Shown here one piece after another: positions 1 through 6,732 of a DNA stretch of 7,124 nucleotides. The stretch is from positions 1 to 7,124 of the forward strand of contig SHWK01000050.1 of assembly GCA_009693885.1 (NCBI GenBank), in the 5' to 3' direction. The stretch comes from Rickettsiales bacterium. Its GTDB lineage: Bacteria; Pseudomonadota; Alphaproteobacteria; Rickettsiales; UBA1997. The stretch's first letter is position 1. Each line of letters opens with the position of its first letter. The position numbers were made by a program, and so were the translations under genes. The notes below the pieces were generated by a model. It had not been told where the DNA came from. It did no database searches and saw only the letters and a list, made by a program, of their open reading frames with translations.

Positions 1-633
1 AACAGTTGGGCAACCATAAAGCCCAATCAAGGCTGGAAATGGCGGCTTTAAGCGCGGTTGACCTTTATTGCCTTCAAGGCTTTCTATTAATGCAGTTTCT
101 TCACCACAAATATATGCACCTGCCCCGCGATGAACAAAAATATCGAGATCCCAACCGCTATTGCAGGCATTTTTGCCAATTAATTTTGCTTCGTAAGCTT
201 CATCAATTGCGTTTTGCAAAGTCACCGCTTCATTATAATATTCACCCCGAATGTAGATGTAGCAAGTGTTGGCGTTAATTGCGCGTGCAGCAAGCAAGCA
301 ACCTTCTAGAAGTTTATGTGGATCACGACGAATAATCTCGCGATCCTTACAGGTTCCGGGTTCAGACTCATCAGCATTGACTACTAGATAATGTGGTTTT
401 CCTTCTTTTGGATCGGCTTTTTTTGGCACAAATGACCATTTCATACCAGTGGGAAAGCCAGCACCACCACGGCCGCGCAAGCCAGAATCTTTGACTTGCG
501 AAATCAACCATTCTGCACCATGATCGAGAAATTTTTTGGTATCATTCCAATCTCCTCTTTTGCACGCAGCAGCTAAATTAGGGGATTCAAGCCCTTGAAG
601 ATTGGTAAAAATTTTATCTTGTTGTTTAAGCAC
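1..633 (-). CDS. nuoF: NADH-quinone oxidoreductase subunit F, N-terminal half (cut by left window edge)
   Basis: NuoF is the FMN- and NADH-binding subunit of the peripheral arm of respiratory complex I; it oxidises NADH and passes electrons into the iron-sulfur chain. The visible 211 residues, about half the usual 420-430, begin MLKQQDKIFTNL. They carry the glycine-rich FMN/NADH motif GRGGAGFPTGMKW (54-66), NADESEPGTCKDRE (86-99) and GAGAYICGEETALIESLEG (170-188), all close to the family consensus. The reading frame is open to base 1, so the C-terminal domain with the 4Fe-4S cysteines lies outside. The start is GTG at 633-631: an in-frame TAA sits only two codons upstream and no in-frame ATG occurs before residue 64. 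No Shine-Dalgarno sequence is visible. Its 5' neighbour is a divergent secretin gene rather than nuoE, so nuoF heads its own transcript, as in split complex I operons of Rickettsiales (recalled, not checked). Confidence 0.97.
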   Translation of the reverse strand, partial: MLKQQDKIFTNLQGLESPNLAAACKRGDWNDTKKFLDHGAEWLISQVKDSGLRGRGGAGFPTGMKWSFVPKKADPKEGKPHYLVVNADESEPGTCKDREIIRRDPHKLLEGCLLAARAINANTCYIYIRGEYYNEAVTLQNAIDEAYEAKLIGKNACNSGWDLDIFVHRGAGAYICGEETALIESLEGNKGQPRLKPPFPALIGLYGCPTV

Positions 634-670
634 CGTTTAGAAAATTAGTTAATAAAATTCATATTTAGCT

Positions 671-699
671 ATAGTAACACTTTTTTTGTTATAAATCAA
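671..699 (-). promoter_or_regulatory. Sigma-70-like promoter for nuoF
   Basis: Read on the minus strand there is TTGATT (699-694), a 17-base spacer and TACTAT (676-671), with TG one base before the -10, giving an extended -10 (TGTTACTAT). The spacer contains a run of seven A. The predicted transcription start is near 664, leaving a leader of about 30 bases before the GTG. The match is by eye; the exact 17-base spacing and the extended -10 make it one of the better promoter candidates in the window. Confidence 0.6.
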
Positions 700-754
700 T
701 AAGGCATAAATATCGCTGCAAAAACTGTTTCAAAAAATTAAATCATTCTTCTCG

Positions 755-783
755 TTGATAAAATAAAAATCTCTACTTACCAT
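755..783 (+). promoter_or_regulatory. Sigma-70-like promoter for the secretin gene
   Basis: TTGATA (755-760, five of six against TTGACA), a 17-base spacer and TACCAT (778-783, four of six against TATAAT). The predicted start of transcription is near 790, giving a leader of only about 22 bases before the GTG at 812, with no Shine-Dalgarno sequence in it. AT-rich sequence produces such matches by chance, so this is a moderate call supported by its position and spacing. Confidence 0.45.
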
Positions 784-811
784 TCCTAAAAATTAATTAA
801 AATTATTTACT

Positions 812-2458
812 GTGTATTTTTCAAATAAAGCAAAAAATCTTCTGCTAACATGCCTGATTGCTGTTTTATTTTCTTGCTCTCAAGACAAGGTTGATCCACT
901 TGATTTAACGACCGGATTAAGTAAAGGTGATTTTAATAAAGCTTTAATTAGAGATGTTAGAAAAGATAAAAAGAATCGCGAATTAGTAAAACAAAATAGC
1001 GAAGAAGCTCCAATTCCTAGTACATCACGATTAATTGTGGTCGCCCCCCCACCTAACACCGTTACCAGCAAAACAATTTCATTTGCTGTTACTGATCAAG
1101 TGCCATTAAAAGATGTTTTGATTGAACTTGGACGCGTAGCAAAAATCGATGTAGACCTTGATCCCAGCATCTCTGGAGGCATTGTTATTAATGCTACTAA
1201 TCGCCATTTGGGTGAAGTTATCGATCGCATTGCAACCCTTGGCAAGCTGCGCTACAGCTATGATAAAGGTATATTGCATTTTGAACGCGATACACCTTAT
1301 ACCATAAATTATTCTGTTGATTATCTTTCTGAAGGCAGCAATTTATGGACCGATGTTCAAGCTAATATCACGGCTTTATTATCTAATAGTGCCAACACCA
1401 CTTCCGCAGCAACAAACGCTATTTCTGCAACCATCAATGCAGCATCAGCCTCCGTTGTAGCAGCTGATGGCACAACCAAGGCCACCGTTACTCCAACCAG
1501 CACCGCAACACTTGCAAAAAGTATTGTTACCCCCAATAAAACCGCTGGAATTCTATCAATTTTTGCTACAAAAGCTGAACATGTAGAAATTTCCAAATAC
1601 CTTGCCAATGTTGAAGAAAACGCCTCGGCCCAGGTTTTAATTGAAGCAAAAGTTGTTGAGGTAAAACTAACCGACGCCTTTAAAACCGGCATTAATTGGA
1701 GCTCTTTTGGCAGTAAAAATAATATTATCTCAACCAATGGATTTTCTGCCGCGCAACCACTTAGCTTTATCACCAGTGAATTATTCAACTCTGATATCAC
1801 CGCCTCTATTAGCGCCCTAGAAACATTTGGTACTACACATACTCTTTCTAGCCCTAGAATTCACGCTATTAACAATCAAAAGGCTACTCTTAATTTTACC
1901 AACAAATTAGTATATTTTAAGATTGATAGCAACCAAAACACCTCTACCACAACTGGCAACGCCGCCGTAAATACGCAAACTCTTACCTCTACAAAACAAG
2001 AGGAAAATGTCGGCGTTGAGCTTAATATCGTACCATCAATCAATCTTAAAACTGGCGAAGTAACTCTGAATATCAAGCCAAAAATTACAATTAAAACTGG
2101 CACCGTTGTTGACCCTGCAAGCCCAAAAGATCCTGATACTGGCGTTATTACTTTTGAAAATAAAGTGCCCGTTATTCAAACTCGTGAGCTCGCCACTATT
2201 GCAAAAATACAAACGGGCCATGTTATTGTTATTGGCGGCTTAATGTCTGAAAATATTGCAAACACTGATAGCGGCATTCCATTCTTGCAAAGAATTCCAA
2301 TTCTTGGATATCTTTTTAAATCATCCGCAAAAGATTCTGAAATTATCGAGACCGTCATTTTTATCAAAGCAACTATAGTAAATAGCGGATCGCCCATCAA
2401 TAAAATTGATCGCGAATTACAAGAAACTTTTGATAGCAATCGTAGAAAATTTTTCTAA
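812..2458 (+). CDS. Lipoprotein secretin of the MshL/PilQ type (type IV pilus / type II secretion outer-membrane channel)
   Basis: Secretins form gated rings in the outer membrane through which pili or exported proteins pass. The 548-residue product opens with a short basic N-terminus, a hydrophobic stretch (10-20) and a lipobox-like LFSC with the lipidated Cys at 22; Phe at -2 is unusual. An STN/secretin N-terminal domain follows at about 88-158. Next come a low-complexity Ala/Ser/Thr segment at 189-238 and a short N-domain match (SIVTPNKTAGILSIFATKAE). The secretin core is at about 273-525 (QVLIEAKVVEVKLTDAFKTG at 274-293, SSPRIHAINNQKATL at 347-361), with the C-terminal signature around IVIGGLMSE and GIPFLQRIPILGYLFKSS (488-505). 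MshL-type secretins carry a similar Ser/Thr-rich loop in the N region, so MshL fits better than PilQ, but no pilus gene is beside it to decide. The start is GTG: an in-frame TAA lies at 794-796 and the next in-frame Met is residue 478. A C7 run at 1044-1050 lies in codons 78-80. Confidence 0.9.
   Translation: MYFSNKAKNLLLTCLIAVLFSCSQDKVDPLDLTTGLSKGDFNKALIRDVRKDKKNRELVKQNSEEAPIPSTSRLIVVAPPPNTVTSKTISFAVTDQVPLKDVLIELGRVAKIDVDLDPSISGGIVINATNRHLGEVIDRIATLGKLRYSYDKGILHFERDTPYTINYSVDYLSEGSNLWTDVQANITALLSNSANTTSAATNAISATINAASASVVAADGTTKATVTPTSTATLAKSIVTPNKTAGILSIFATKAEHVEISKYLANVEENASAQVLIEAKVVEVKLTDAFKTGINWSSFGSKNNIISTNGFSAAQPLSFITSELFNSDITASISALETFGTTHTLSSPRIHAINNQKATLNFTNKLVYFKIDSNQNTSTTTGNAAVNTQTLTSTKQEENVGVELNIVPSINLKTGEVTLNIKPKITIKTGTVVDPASPKDPDTGVITFENKVPVIQTRELATIAKIQTGHVIVIGGLMSENIANTDSGIPFLQRIPILGYLFKSSAKDSEIIETVIFIKATIVNSGSPINKIDRELQETFDSNRRKFF
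1044..1050 (+). repeat. Homopolymeric C7 tract inside the secretin gene
   Basis: Seven consecutive C fall within the codons for Ala78-Pro79-Pro80 of the secretin, just upstream of the STN domain. In this AT-rich window it stands out. Gaining one C brings a TAA stop into frame within a few codons; losing one C gives a stop about 20 codons later. The tract is therefore a potential on/off slippage site, although seven bases is short for a proven phase-variable tract. Confidence 0.6.
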
Positions 2459-2504
2459 ATTCGCCAAGAAAAATCTTTTATAAAAAATTGCAAACATTTT
2501 TAAA

Positions 2505-3266
2505 ATGCAACCCATCATAAAATACATCCTTCTCACCGGCCTTAGAGACAAGCTTTATCTTGGCATTTTTATCGCACTTCTTTCATCATTTGCTTTATCA
2601 ATTTTTTTAGGTAGCACCGTTTTAGTAGAAGCGGAACAAACTACTCTCGCCTACATTGCAGGCACTAGCAGAGTTATAATAATTCTTGGCATGATTTTAT
2701 TTGTTTGCCTCAGTATCAATCGCGCCTTTGCCAACAAAGAAGTAGAATTTATTTTAGCAAAAAATATTTCACGCGAGCAATTTATTCTGTCTTATCTTGT
2801 TGGTTTTTTACTTACAACGGCGCTGATTTTAATACCATTAATTACGGCAATTTTTATTCTCGCTACAGTTAATAAAATTGGAATTTTAATATGGTCGCTA
2901 AGTTTATTTGCTGAGATGTGGATTGTGATTTCTTTCGCGATTTTAACTTCACTTATTATGCGCAATTCTTTTTCATCAATACTCTCTACGCTGGCTTTTT
3001 ATCTAATCTCTCGCCTGATGGGGATTTTTGTTTTAGCGATTAATCTGCCACAAGATTTTGTGCAAGTTAAAAACCATTTATTACCTTCAATTTTAAAGAT
3101 TATTTCACTAGCTTTTCCAAGGCTAGATTTATTCACCCAAAGTGAATGGTTGGCTTATGGCGTGACAGATTTTTCACGCGTTAAAATAATTGCGCTACAA
3201 TCGTTAATTTATATTGCGATGATGCTCTTTATGGCCTTTTTTGATTTTCGCAGAAAGGAGTTTTAG
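2505..3266 (+). CDS. ABC-2-type transporter permease subunit, six-helix, ATPase not adjacent
   Basis: The 253-residue protein is very hydrophobic, with six likely membrane segments near residues 18-38, 56-74, 94-119, 126-150, 157-179 and 227-247. The conserved-looking part is the cytoplasmic stretch after helix 2, NRAFANKEVEFILAKNISRE (72-91) followed by QFILSYLVG. This matches the ABC-2 permease pattern in which an acidic/hydrophobic coupling helix precedes a basic residue and helix 3. Proteins of this class pair with an ABC ATPase to move lipids, polysaccharides or drugs across the inner membrane; the substrate cannot be read from the sequence. No ATP-binding gene is in the window, so a partner would have to be encoded elsewhere. 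It starts at ATG 46 bases after the secretin with no recognisable Shine-Dalgarno sequence, and its TAG directly abuts the next ATG, indicating co-transcription with the MFS gene. Confidence 0.75.
   Translation: MQPIIKYILLTGLRDKLYLGIFIALLSSFALSIFLGSTVLVEAEQTTLAYIAGTSRVIIILGMILFVCLSINRAFANKEVEFILAKNISREQFILSYLVGFLLTTALILIPLITAIFILATVNKIGILIWSLSLFAEMWIVISFAILTSLIMRNSFSSILSTLAFYLISRLMGIFVLAINLPQDFVQVKNHLLPSILKIISLAFPRLDLFTQSEWLAYGVTDFSRVKIIALQSLIYIAMMLFMAFFDFRRKEF
3254..3260 (+). promoter_or_regulatory. Strong Shine-Dalgarno sequence for the MFS gene
   Basis: AAAGGAG ends six bases before the ATG at 3267 and lies inside the last codons of the upstream permease gene. It is the only near-consensus ribosome binding site in the window and fixes the start of the MFS protein. 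It suggests the second gene is translated independently and perhaps more efficiently than the permease. Confidence 0.85.
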
Positions 3267-4556
3267 ATGTTCGAACAAAATCAACATCTCTTAAAATCAC
3301 AAAAATTTCTTCCACTTTTTATCACGCAATTTTTTGGCGCATTTAATGATAATGTTTTTAAGAATGCCTTACTAATTTGGCTTACTTATGATGTGGGCTC
3401 AAAGCTTGAAATTAGCTTGCCCACGATGATTTCAATCGCTTCTGGATTATTTATTCTTCCATTTCTTTTATTTTCTGCTATCGCGGGCCAATTTGCCGAT
3501 AAATATGAAAAATCAAAATTAATTCAGATCATAAAAATCGCCGAAATTCTTATTATGATTTTTTGTTTTGTTGGATTTTATTTTCAAAATATTTATCTAC
3601 TTTTAACTCTGTTATTTTTGATGGGAACTCACTCAACTTTTTTTGGCCCATTAAAATATAGCTTACTTCCAGAACATCTCAAAAATAATGAATTGATTGA
3701 AGGAAATGCTTTAATTGAAGGCGGAACTTTTCTAGCAATTTTGCTTGGCACAATGTTTGGTGGAATTGTAATTCGCTATGAAAATGGCATAGAAATTATC
3801 TCCGTTGCAGTGATTTTATTTGCCGTTATTGGATGGACAAGCAGTCTTTTCATTCCTCGTTCTGCTATAGCTGACACAAAACTAAAAATCAGTTTTAATA
3901 TCCCAAAACAAACTAAAAAAATTATTAATTATGCAAGCGAAGAAAAAACAATTTGGCGTGCAATAATTGGCATTTCGTGGTTTTGGTTTGTTGGTATAGT
4001 ATTTTTATCGCTATTTCCAATTTATACCAAAAATATTATTCATGGCGACGAATTTATTGTAACTTTATTTTTAACAATTTTTTCACTAGGAATTGGCGCA
4101 GGTTCGCTAATATGCAATAAATTATTAAAAGGAAAAATCACCGCAAAACTTGTTCCTATTGGCTCGATTGGCATCACCGCTGGAATAATAATTTTTTGCG
4201 CAGCAAGTTATTTTTATAATATTTCATTTGCAAATCTATCTGGTCAATCTACTCAATTAATTGGCTTGAAAGAGTTTTTATCAAGCAATGTCCAGAACTG
4301 GTTTATTCTTGCTGGATTGCTCTTTATCACTATATTTGCCGGCATATATATTGTTCCACTTTATGCACTTGTGCAGAAAATTTCAGAAGCAAAATATTTA
4401 TCACGAATCATCGCTGCAGGCAATATTCTTAATACTTTATTAATGATATTAGCAAGCATTACGACTGCATTTTTATTTGCTTTGCACTGCGATATTTTAG
4501 AAATATTTTTGATAGTGGGAATCGTGAATCTTTTTTTTGCCAGAATAATGAAATAG
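3267..4556 (+). CDS. MFS transporter of the LplT/Aas lysophospholipid-flippase family, stand-alone
   Basis: This 429-residue, roughly 12-helix protein carries hallmarks of the lysophospholipid transporter family: FITQFFGAFNDNVFKNALLI (18-37) in helix 1, an MFS motif-A version GQFADKYEKSKL (74-85), and FGPLKYSLLPEH (126-137) with ELIEGNALIEGGTFLAILLG (142-161). In E. coli, LplT flips lysophosphatidylethanolamine inward for re-acylation by Aas. Many alphaproteobacteria have one long fusion of this MFS domain to PlsC-like acyltransferase and acyl-ACP synthetase domains (recalled). Here the gene ends after the MFS part with tandem TAG TAG stops, and the next gene is on the opposite strand, so no acyltransferase is attached. 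The start is fixed by the upstream AAAGGAG. A T8 run at 4531-4538 lies seven codons from the end. The family call is firm; the substrate is inferred from it. Confidence 0.87.
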   Translation: MFEQNQHLLKSQKFLPLFITQFFGAFNDNVFKNALLIWLTYDVGSKLEISLPTMISIASGLFILPFLLFSAIAGQFADKYEKSKLIQIIKIAEILIMIFCFVGFYFQNIYLLLTLLFLMGTHSTFFGPLKYSLLPEHLKNNELIEGNALIEGGTFLAILLGTMFGGIVIRYENGIEIISVAVILFAVIGWTSSLFIPRSAIADTKLKISFNIPKQTKKIINYASEEKTIWRAIIGISWFWFVGIVFLSLFPIYTKNIIHGDEFIVTLFLTIFSLGIGAGSLICNKLLKGKITAKLVPIGSIGITAGIIIFCAASYFYNISFANLSGQSTQLIGLKEFLSSNVQNWFILAGLLFITIFAGIYIVPLYALVQKISEAKYLSRIIAAGNILNTLLMILASITTAFLFALHCDILEIFLIVGIVNLFFARIMK

Positions 4557-4585
4557 TAGACATCTGGTTTTAAATCGCGATGAAC

Positions 4586-5125
4586 TTAATCTTTCTTTCT
4601 GCGATAATCTGCAATGTTAAAAAATAACTTCCAGAAAAAATAGCTCACCACTAGGGCAATTGCGGCACCGCCAAGCTTAATCACTATAGAAGTTGATAGC
4701 GGCGCACCATAATATTCCGCAGTTGCAATACAGGCTATAACGCCAGCAAAATGAGTGGTAAGAACTCCATATAAAATTTTTCTTCCCGAATTTTGACGCT
4801 TTGAACTGCCCTTTCTTCTTTTTTCTCTTGGCCTAAACCACAATATCAGCGCTAGCACTGAAGAAACGACAAAGAAGGCAATTGGCACTGAATAAGAATA
4901 GATTTTCCATTCTATAGATTCGTGCGATAGATCTAAAAATGCTGGCAAAGCCAACCAGCTATAAAAAATTGGAAATTGAACATAGGTGCCCCTACCATCT
5001 GCCGCCAATAATATTGACAACCATAAAATCAGGGTTTTTGCGACAAATATTTTTATAAATGCAATTGTGATGAATTTTACATCATCACCAAGCGCTATTC
5101 TTTTGCGAATTTTCTTTAAAAACAT
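4586..5125 (-). CDS. Unrecognised small multi-pass inner-membrane protein
   Basis: I do not recognise this family. The 179-residue product has a basic N-terminus (MFLKKIRKRI) and likely membrane segments near 18-41, 50-65, 78-97, 119-137 and 150-168. A strongly basic loop at 98-117 (RPREKRRKGSSKRQNSGRK) should face the cytoplasm, and the tail is basic (DYRRKKD). The clean hydrophobic/positive-inside pattern argues that it is a real gene, as does an arrangement that fills the space between two convergent/divergent neighbours without overlap. The ATG at 5125-5123 is preceded by an in-frame stop about 25-30 bases upstream and only a weak purine-rich stretch. Its 3' end converges on the MFS gene with 29 bases between the stops. 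No substrate-binding or catalytic motif is visible, and no function is proposed. Confidence 0.7.
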   Translation of the reverse strand: MFLKKIRKRIALGDDVKFITIAFIKIFVAKTLILWLSILLAADGRGTYVQFPIFYSWLALPAFLDLSHESIEWKIYSYSVPIAFFVVSSVLALILWFRPREKRRKGSSKRQNSGRKILYGVLTTHFAGVIACIATAEYYGAPLSTSIVIKLGGAAIALVVSYFFWKLFFNIADYRRKKD

Positions 5126-5182
5126 ACTATTCTTGTTTCTTGAGACTTAATTACGATTATGAGCTTTTTAGTTTATAAAGAT

Positions 5183-5211
5183 TTGTATGTCTAGAAAAGA
5201 CAATATATAAA
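5183..5211 (+). promoter_or_regulatory. Promoter with an internal dyad ahead of the transglutaminase-like gene
   Basis: TTGTAT (5183-5188), a 17-base spacer and TATAAA (5206-5211, five of six). The -35 is weak (three of six). Within the spacer lies a perfect 5-bp inverted repeat, TGTCT-AGAAA-AGACA (5188-5202). A dyad placed between -35 and -10 is where a repressor or a MerR-type activator would sit, but a chance origin is possible. The predicted transcription start is near 5218, which would include the mini-ORF at 5230. Confidence 0.4.
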
Positions 5212-5229
5212 TATCCTTTTTGCAATAAG

Positions 5230-5256
5230 ATGACTCAATTAATCACAGAAAAATGA
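5230..5256 (+). CDS. Possible 8-codon leader mini-ORF overlapping the next start (ATGA)
   Basis: ATG at 5230 opens a frame encoding MTQLITEK, and its TGA (5254-5256) overlaps the ATG at 5253 of the transglutaminase-like gene in the classic ATGA arrangement. If translated, terminating ribosomes could re-initiate on the main gene, which has no evident Shine-Dalgarno sequence of its own. The mini-ORF also lacks a good ribosome binding site. It is so short that it could arise by chance; the exact overlap is the only argument for it. Confidence 0.25.
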   Translation: MTQLITEK

Positions 5257-6605
5257 TGTTATTTCGATCACTCAATCCACAAAAATGCTTATTAGAAGGC
5301 CTATTACTGATTTTATTTTTACTTCCTTTACCAGCTTTTGCTGATGTTATAATTTCTGATTGGAGAGAAAATGTAACACTAACTGCAAGCGGGAAAATCT
5401 CCGAGGTTTTTGTGCAAGGCAAAATCACTAATATACCAGCAAATCAAGTAATGACAGCGCTGTCAATTGTTTCTGATGGAAAAAGGAAAATCAAAATGAT
5501 GCGAGTATTATGCGATAATCAGGATTCTAATTTTTCATTCGATAACAATGTTTTAGTAGTTAATTTTCCTCAAGATAAGCCAAATAATAGTTCTGTTTCT
5601 ATATATTTTTCTTACGAAGAAAAATATAGCAAAATCAATGAATATCTGCGTCAAGAGGCTATTGCTATTCCAAATTTTGCCGCCAATGCAAAGGCTGAAG
5701 TTGTAATCAATTTCCCCGGATATTTAGAATCGGCAACCTTAAATCCTAATGTGACCAAAAAGAATAATAGCTTTATTTATAGAAATATTGTTCCGCAAAA
5801 TGGGGTGCAAGAAGTAATAAAATTAACCCCATCAAAAAGCGTCTGGGATGTTAATGTTAAGGTCAAAGTAAGCGCTGATAAATCTTTAGGAAACATCACA
5901 ATCACTTCACCGATTTATTTTCAAAATGCTGGTCAAAAAGTTGATTATCTAGTTACTGAATCAAGCGTGCCAGCGATTGAAAAAAGCGCTAATTCCAATA
6001 ATACAATTCTTAAATTTAACAGCCTATCAAAAGAAATAACCATCGAAAATAAAGCTAAAATTTCTACAGGAACAATCAATCGCACTCCAATTATTCGTGA
6101 TCCAAATGAGTATTTAAAATATACTCAAGATGAATTTGCCTTACTCTCACCTATCTTAGAACAAATCAAACAAAATCCAGCATATAATGATTTGCCCCTT
6201 TATGCTAAAATTGGTCGATTTGTTCATAAATTTATAAAATATGATGTGCGCTATACAGGAAGACTGCCAAATGTTAAGCAGATTTTACAAAATCCAACTG
6301 GGGTTTGCACTGAATATGCTAGGCTTTATAGCGGTCTAGCGCGAATTGCGGGCATTCCTTCATTAGTTATTGAAGGTGGTGCTTGTGGTGAATATAATCA
6401 ATGCGAAGGTCACGCGTGGAACATGATTTACATAAATGGGTTGTGGATCAATGTTGATCCAACGTGGGATTTAATGTCAGGAATCGTTTCATCTTCGCAT
6501 ATTTATTTTAGCGATGAAGGCAAAGATAGTGTGATGGCACAATATCTTGATAACACAATAAAGCTTGATTCTAAAATGAGTTTTGAGATGAAAAGTGGGT
6601 TGTAA
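5253..6605 (+). CDS. Exported protein with C-terminal transglutaminase-like domain
   Basis: The 450-residue precursor begins with a Sec signal peptide: basic residues early, a hydrophobic core at 13-26 and a cleavage site after PLPAFA (25-30), so the mature protein should be periplasmic or secreted. Residues 31-280 are beta-rich with no motif I recognise. The transglutaminase-core fold is at about 315-425 with the full catalytic set: Cys352 in GVCTEYARLYSGLARIAGIP (350-369), His387 in EGHAWNM and Asp402 in WINVDPTWD. Bacterial members of this superfamily are usually cysteine proteases, peptidases or amidases rather than protein cross-linkers; the substrate cannot be inferred here. Cys378 and Cys384, six residues apart just before the catalytic His, could form a disulfide. 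The start is ATG ATG at 5253; the second ATG would work equally well. A terminator-like hairpin begins three bases after the stop. Confidence 0.88.
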   Translation: MMLFRSLNPQKCLLEGLLLILFLLPLPAFADVIISDWRENVTLTASGKISEVFVQGKITNIPANQVMTALSIVSDGKRKIKMMRVLCDNQDSNFSFDNNVLVVNFPQDKPNNSSVSIYFSYEEKYSKINEYLRQEAIAIPNFAANAKAEVVINFPGYLESATLNPNVTKKNNSFIYRNIVPQNGVQEVIKLTPSKSVWDVNVKVKVSADKSLGNITITSPIYFQNAGQKVDYLVTESSVPAIEKSANSNNTILKFNSLSKEITIENKAKISTGTINRTPIIRDPNEYLKYTQDEFALLSPILEQIKQNPAYNDLPLYAKIGRFVHKFIKYDVRYTGRLPNVKQILQNPTGVCTEYARLYSGLARIAGIPSLVIEGGACGEYNQCEGHAWNMIYINGLWINVDPTWDLMSGIVSSSHIYFSDEGKDSVMAQYLDNTIKLDSKMSFEMKSGL

Positions 6606-6607
6606 TT

Positions 6608-6648
6608 GGCGCTGCCGCACATATAACAACTTACAGCGTTATTTTTTT
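6608..6648 (+). terminator. Putative Rho-independent terminator of the transglutaminase-like gene
   Basis: GGCGCTG (6608-6614) can pair with CAGCGTT (6634-6640), giving five Watson-Crick pairs plus two G-U pairs. The stem is followed after one base by seven T (6642-6648). The 19-base loop is longer than typical, which lowers confidence; the position immediately after the TAA at 6603-6605 supports it. Confidence 0.5.
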
Positions 6649-6679
6649 AATCTTCGGTATTAATTTTCTTAATAGCTTC

Positions 6680-6708
6680 TTATCAACTAGACTGAGACCA
6701 CCTATAAT
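6680..6708 (+). promoter_or_regulatory. Orphan promoter-like site in the gene-free gap
   Basis: TTATCA (6680-6685, four of six), exactly 17 bases, then a perfect TATAAT (6703-6708). A 6-bp inverted repeat, ACTAGA (6686-6691) and TCTAGT (6713-6718), brackets the -10 and the expected start near 6715. No plus-strand coding frame lies downstream; a transcript would read through the palindromic structure and run antisense to the 3' end of sdhA. Chance matches are common in AT-rich DNA. Confidence 0.3.
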
Positions 6709-6732
6709 AATTTCTAGTCAAAATAATGGATA

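Noticed and set aside
6..278. Plus-strand open frame of 90 codons at the left edge
   Set aside because: It is the complement of well-conserved nuoF sequence, and its translation has no family character or low-complexity-free core of its own.
681..687. T7/A7 run in the nuoF promoter spacer as an expression switch
   Set aside because: A length change would alter promoter spacing, but nuoF is a core respiratory gene and such runs are common here; no other support.
1357..1800. Minus-strand open frame of 147 codons inside the secretin gene
   Set aside because: It lies opposite the Ala/Ser/Thr-rich loop and the secretin core; repetitive Ala/Val-rich output is what antisense of such codons gives, and the plus-strand domains are clear.
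2459..2504. Terminator between secretin and permease
   Set aside because: Only a four-pair AAGA/TCTT hairpin can form and no T-run follows, so read-through is more likely.
2488..2510. Inverted repeat TTGCA/TGCAA over the permease start codon
   Set aside because: Only five pairs, A/T-rich, with a competing small hairpin in the same bases; not enough to call a translational control element.
4531..4538. T8 run near the 3' end of the MFS gene as a phase-variation tract
   Set aside because: Slippage would change only the last few residues of the protein, and long T-runs are expected at this base composition.
4574..4581. Palindrome ATCGCGAT between the converging MFS and membrane-protein genes
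   Set aside because: An isolated 8-bp palindrome with no flanking T-run or second copy; neither a terminator nor a supported binding site.
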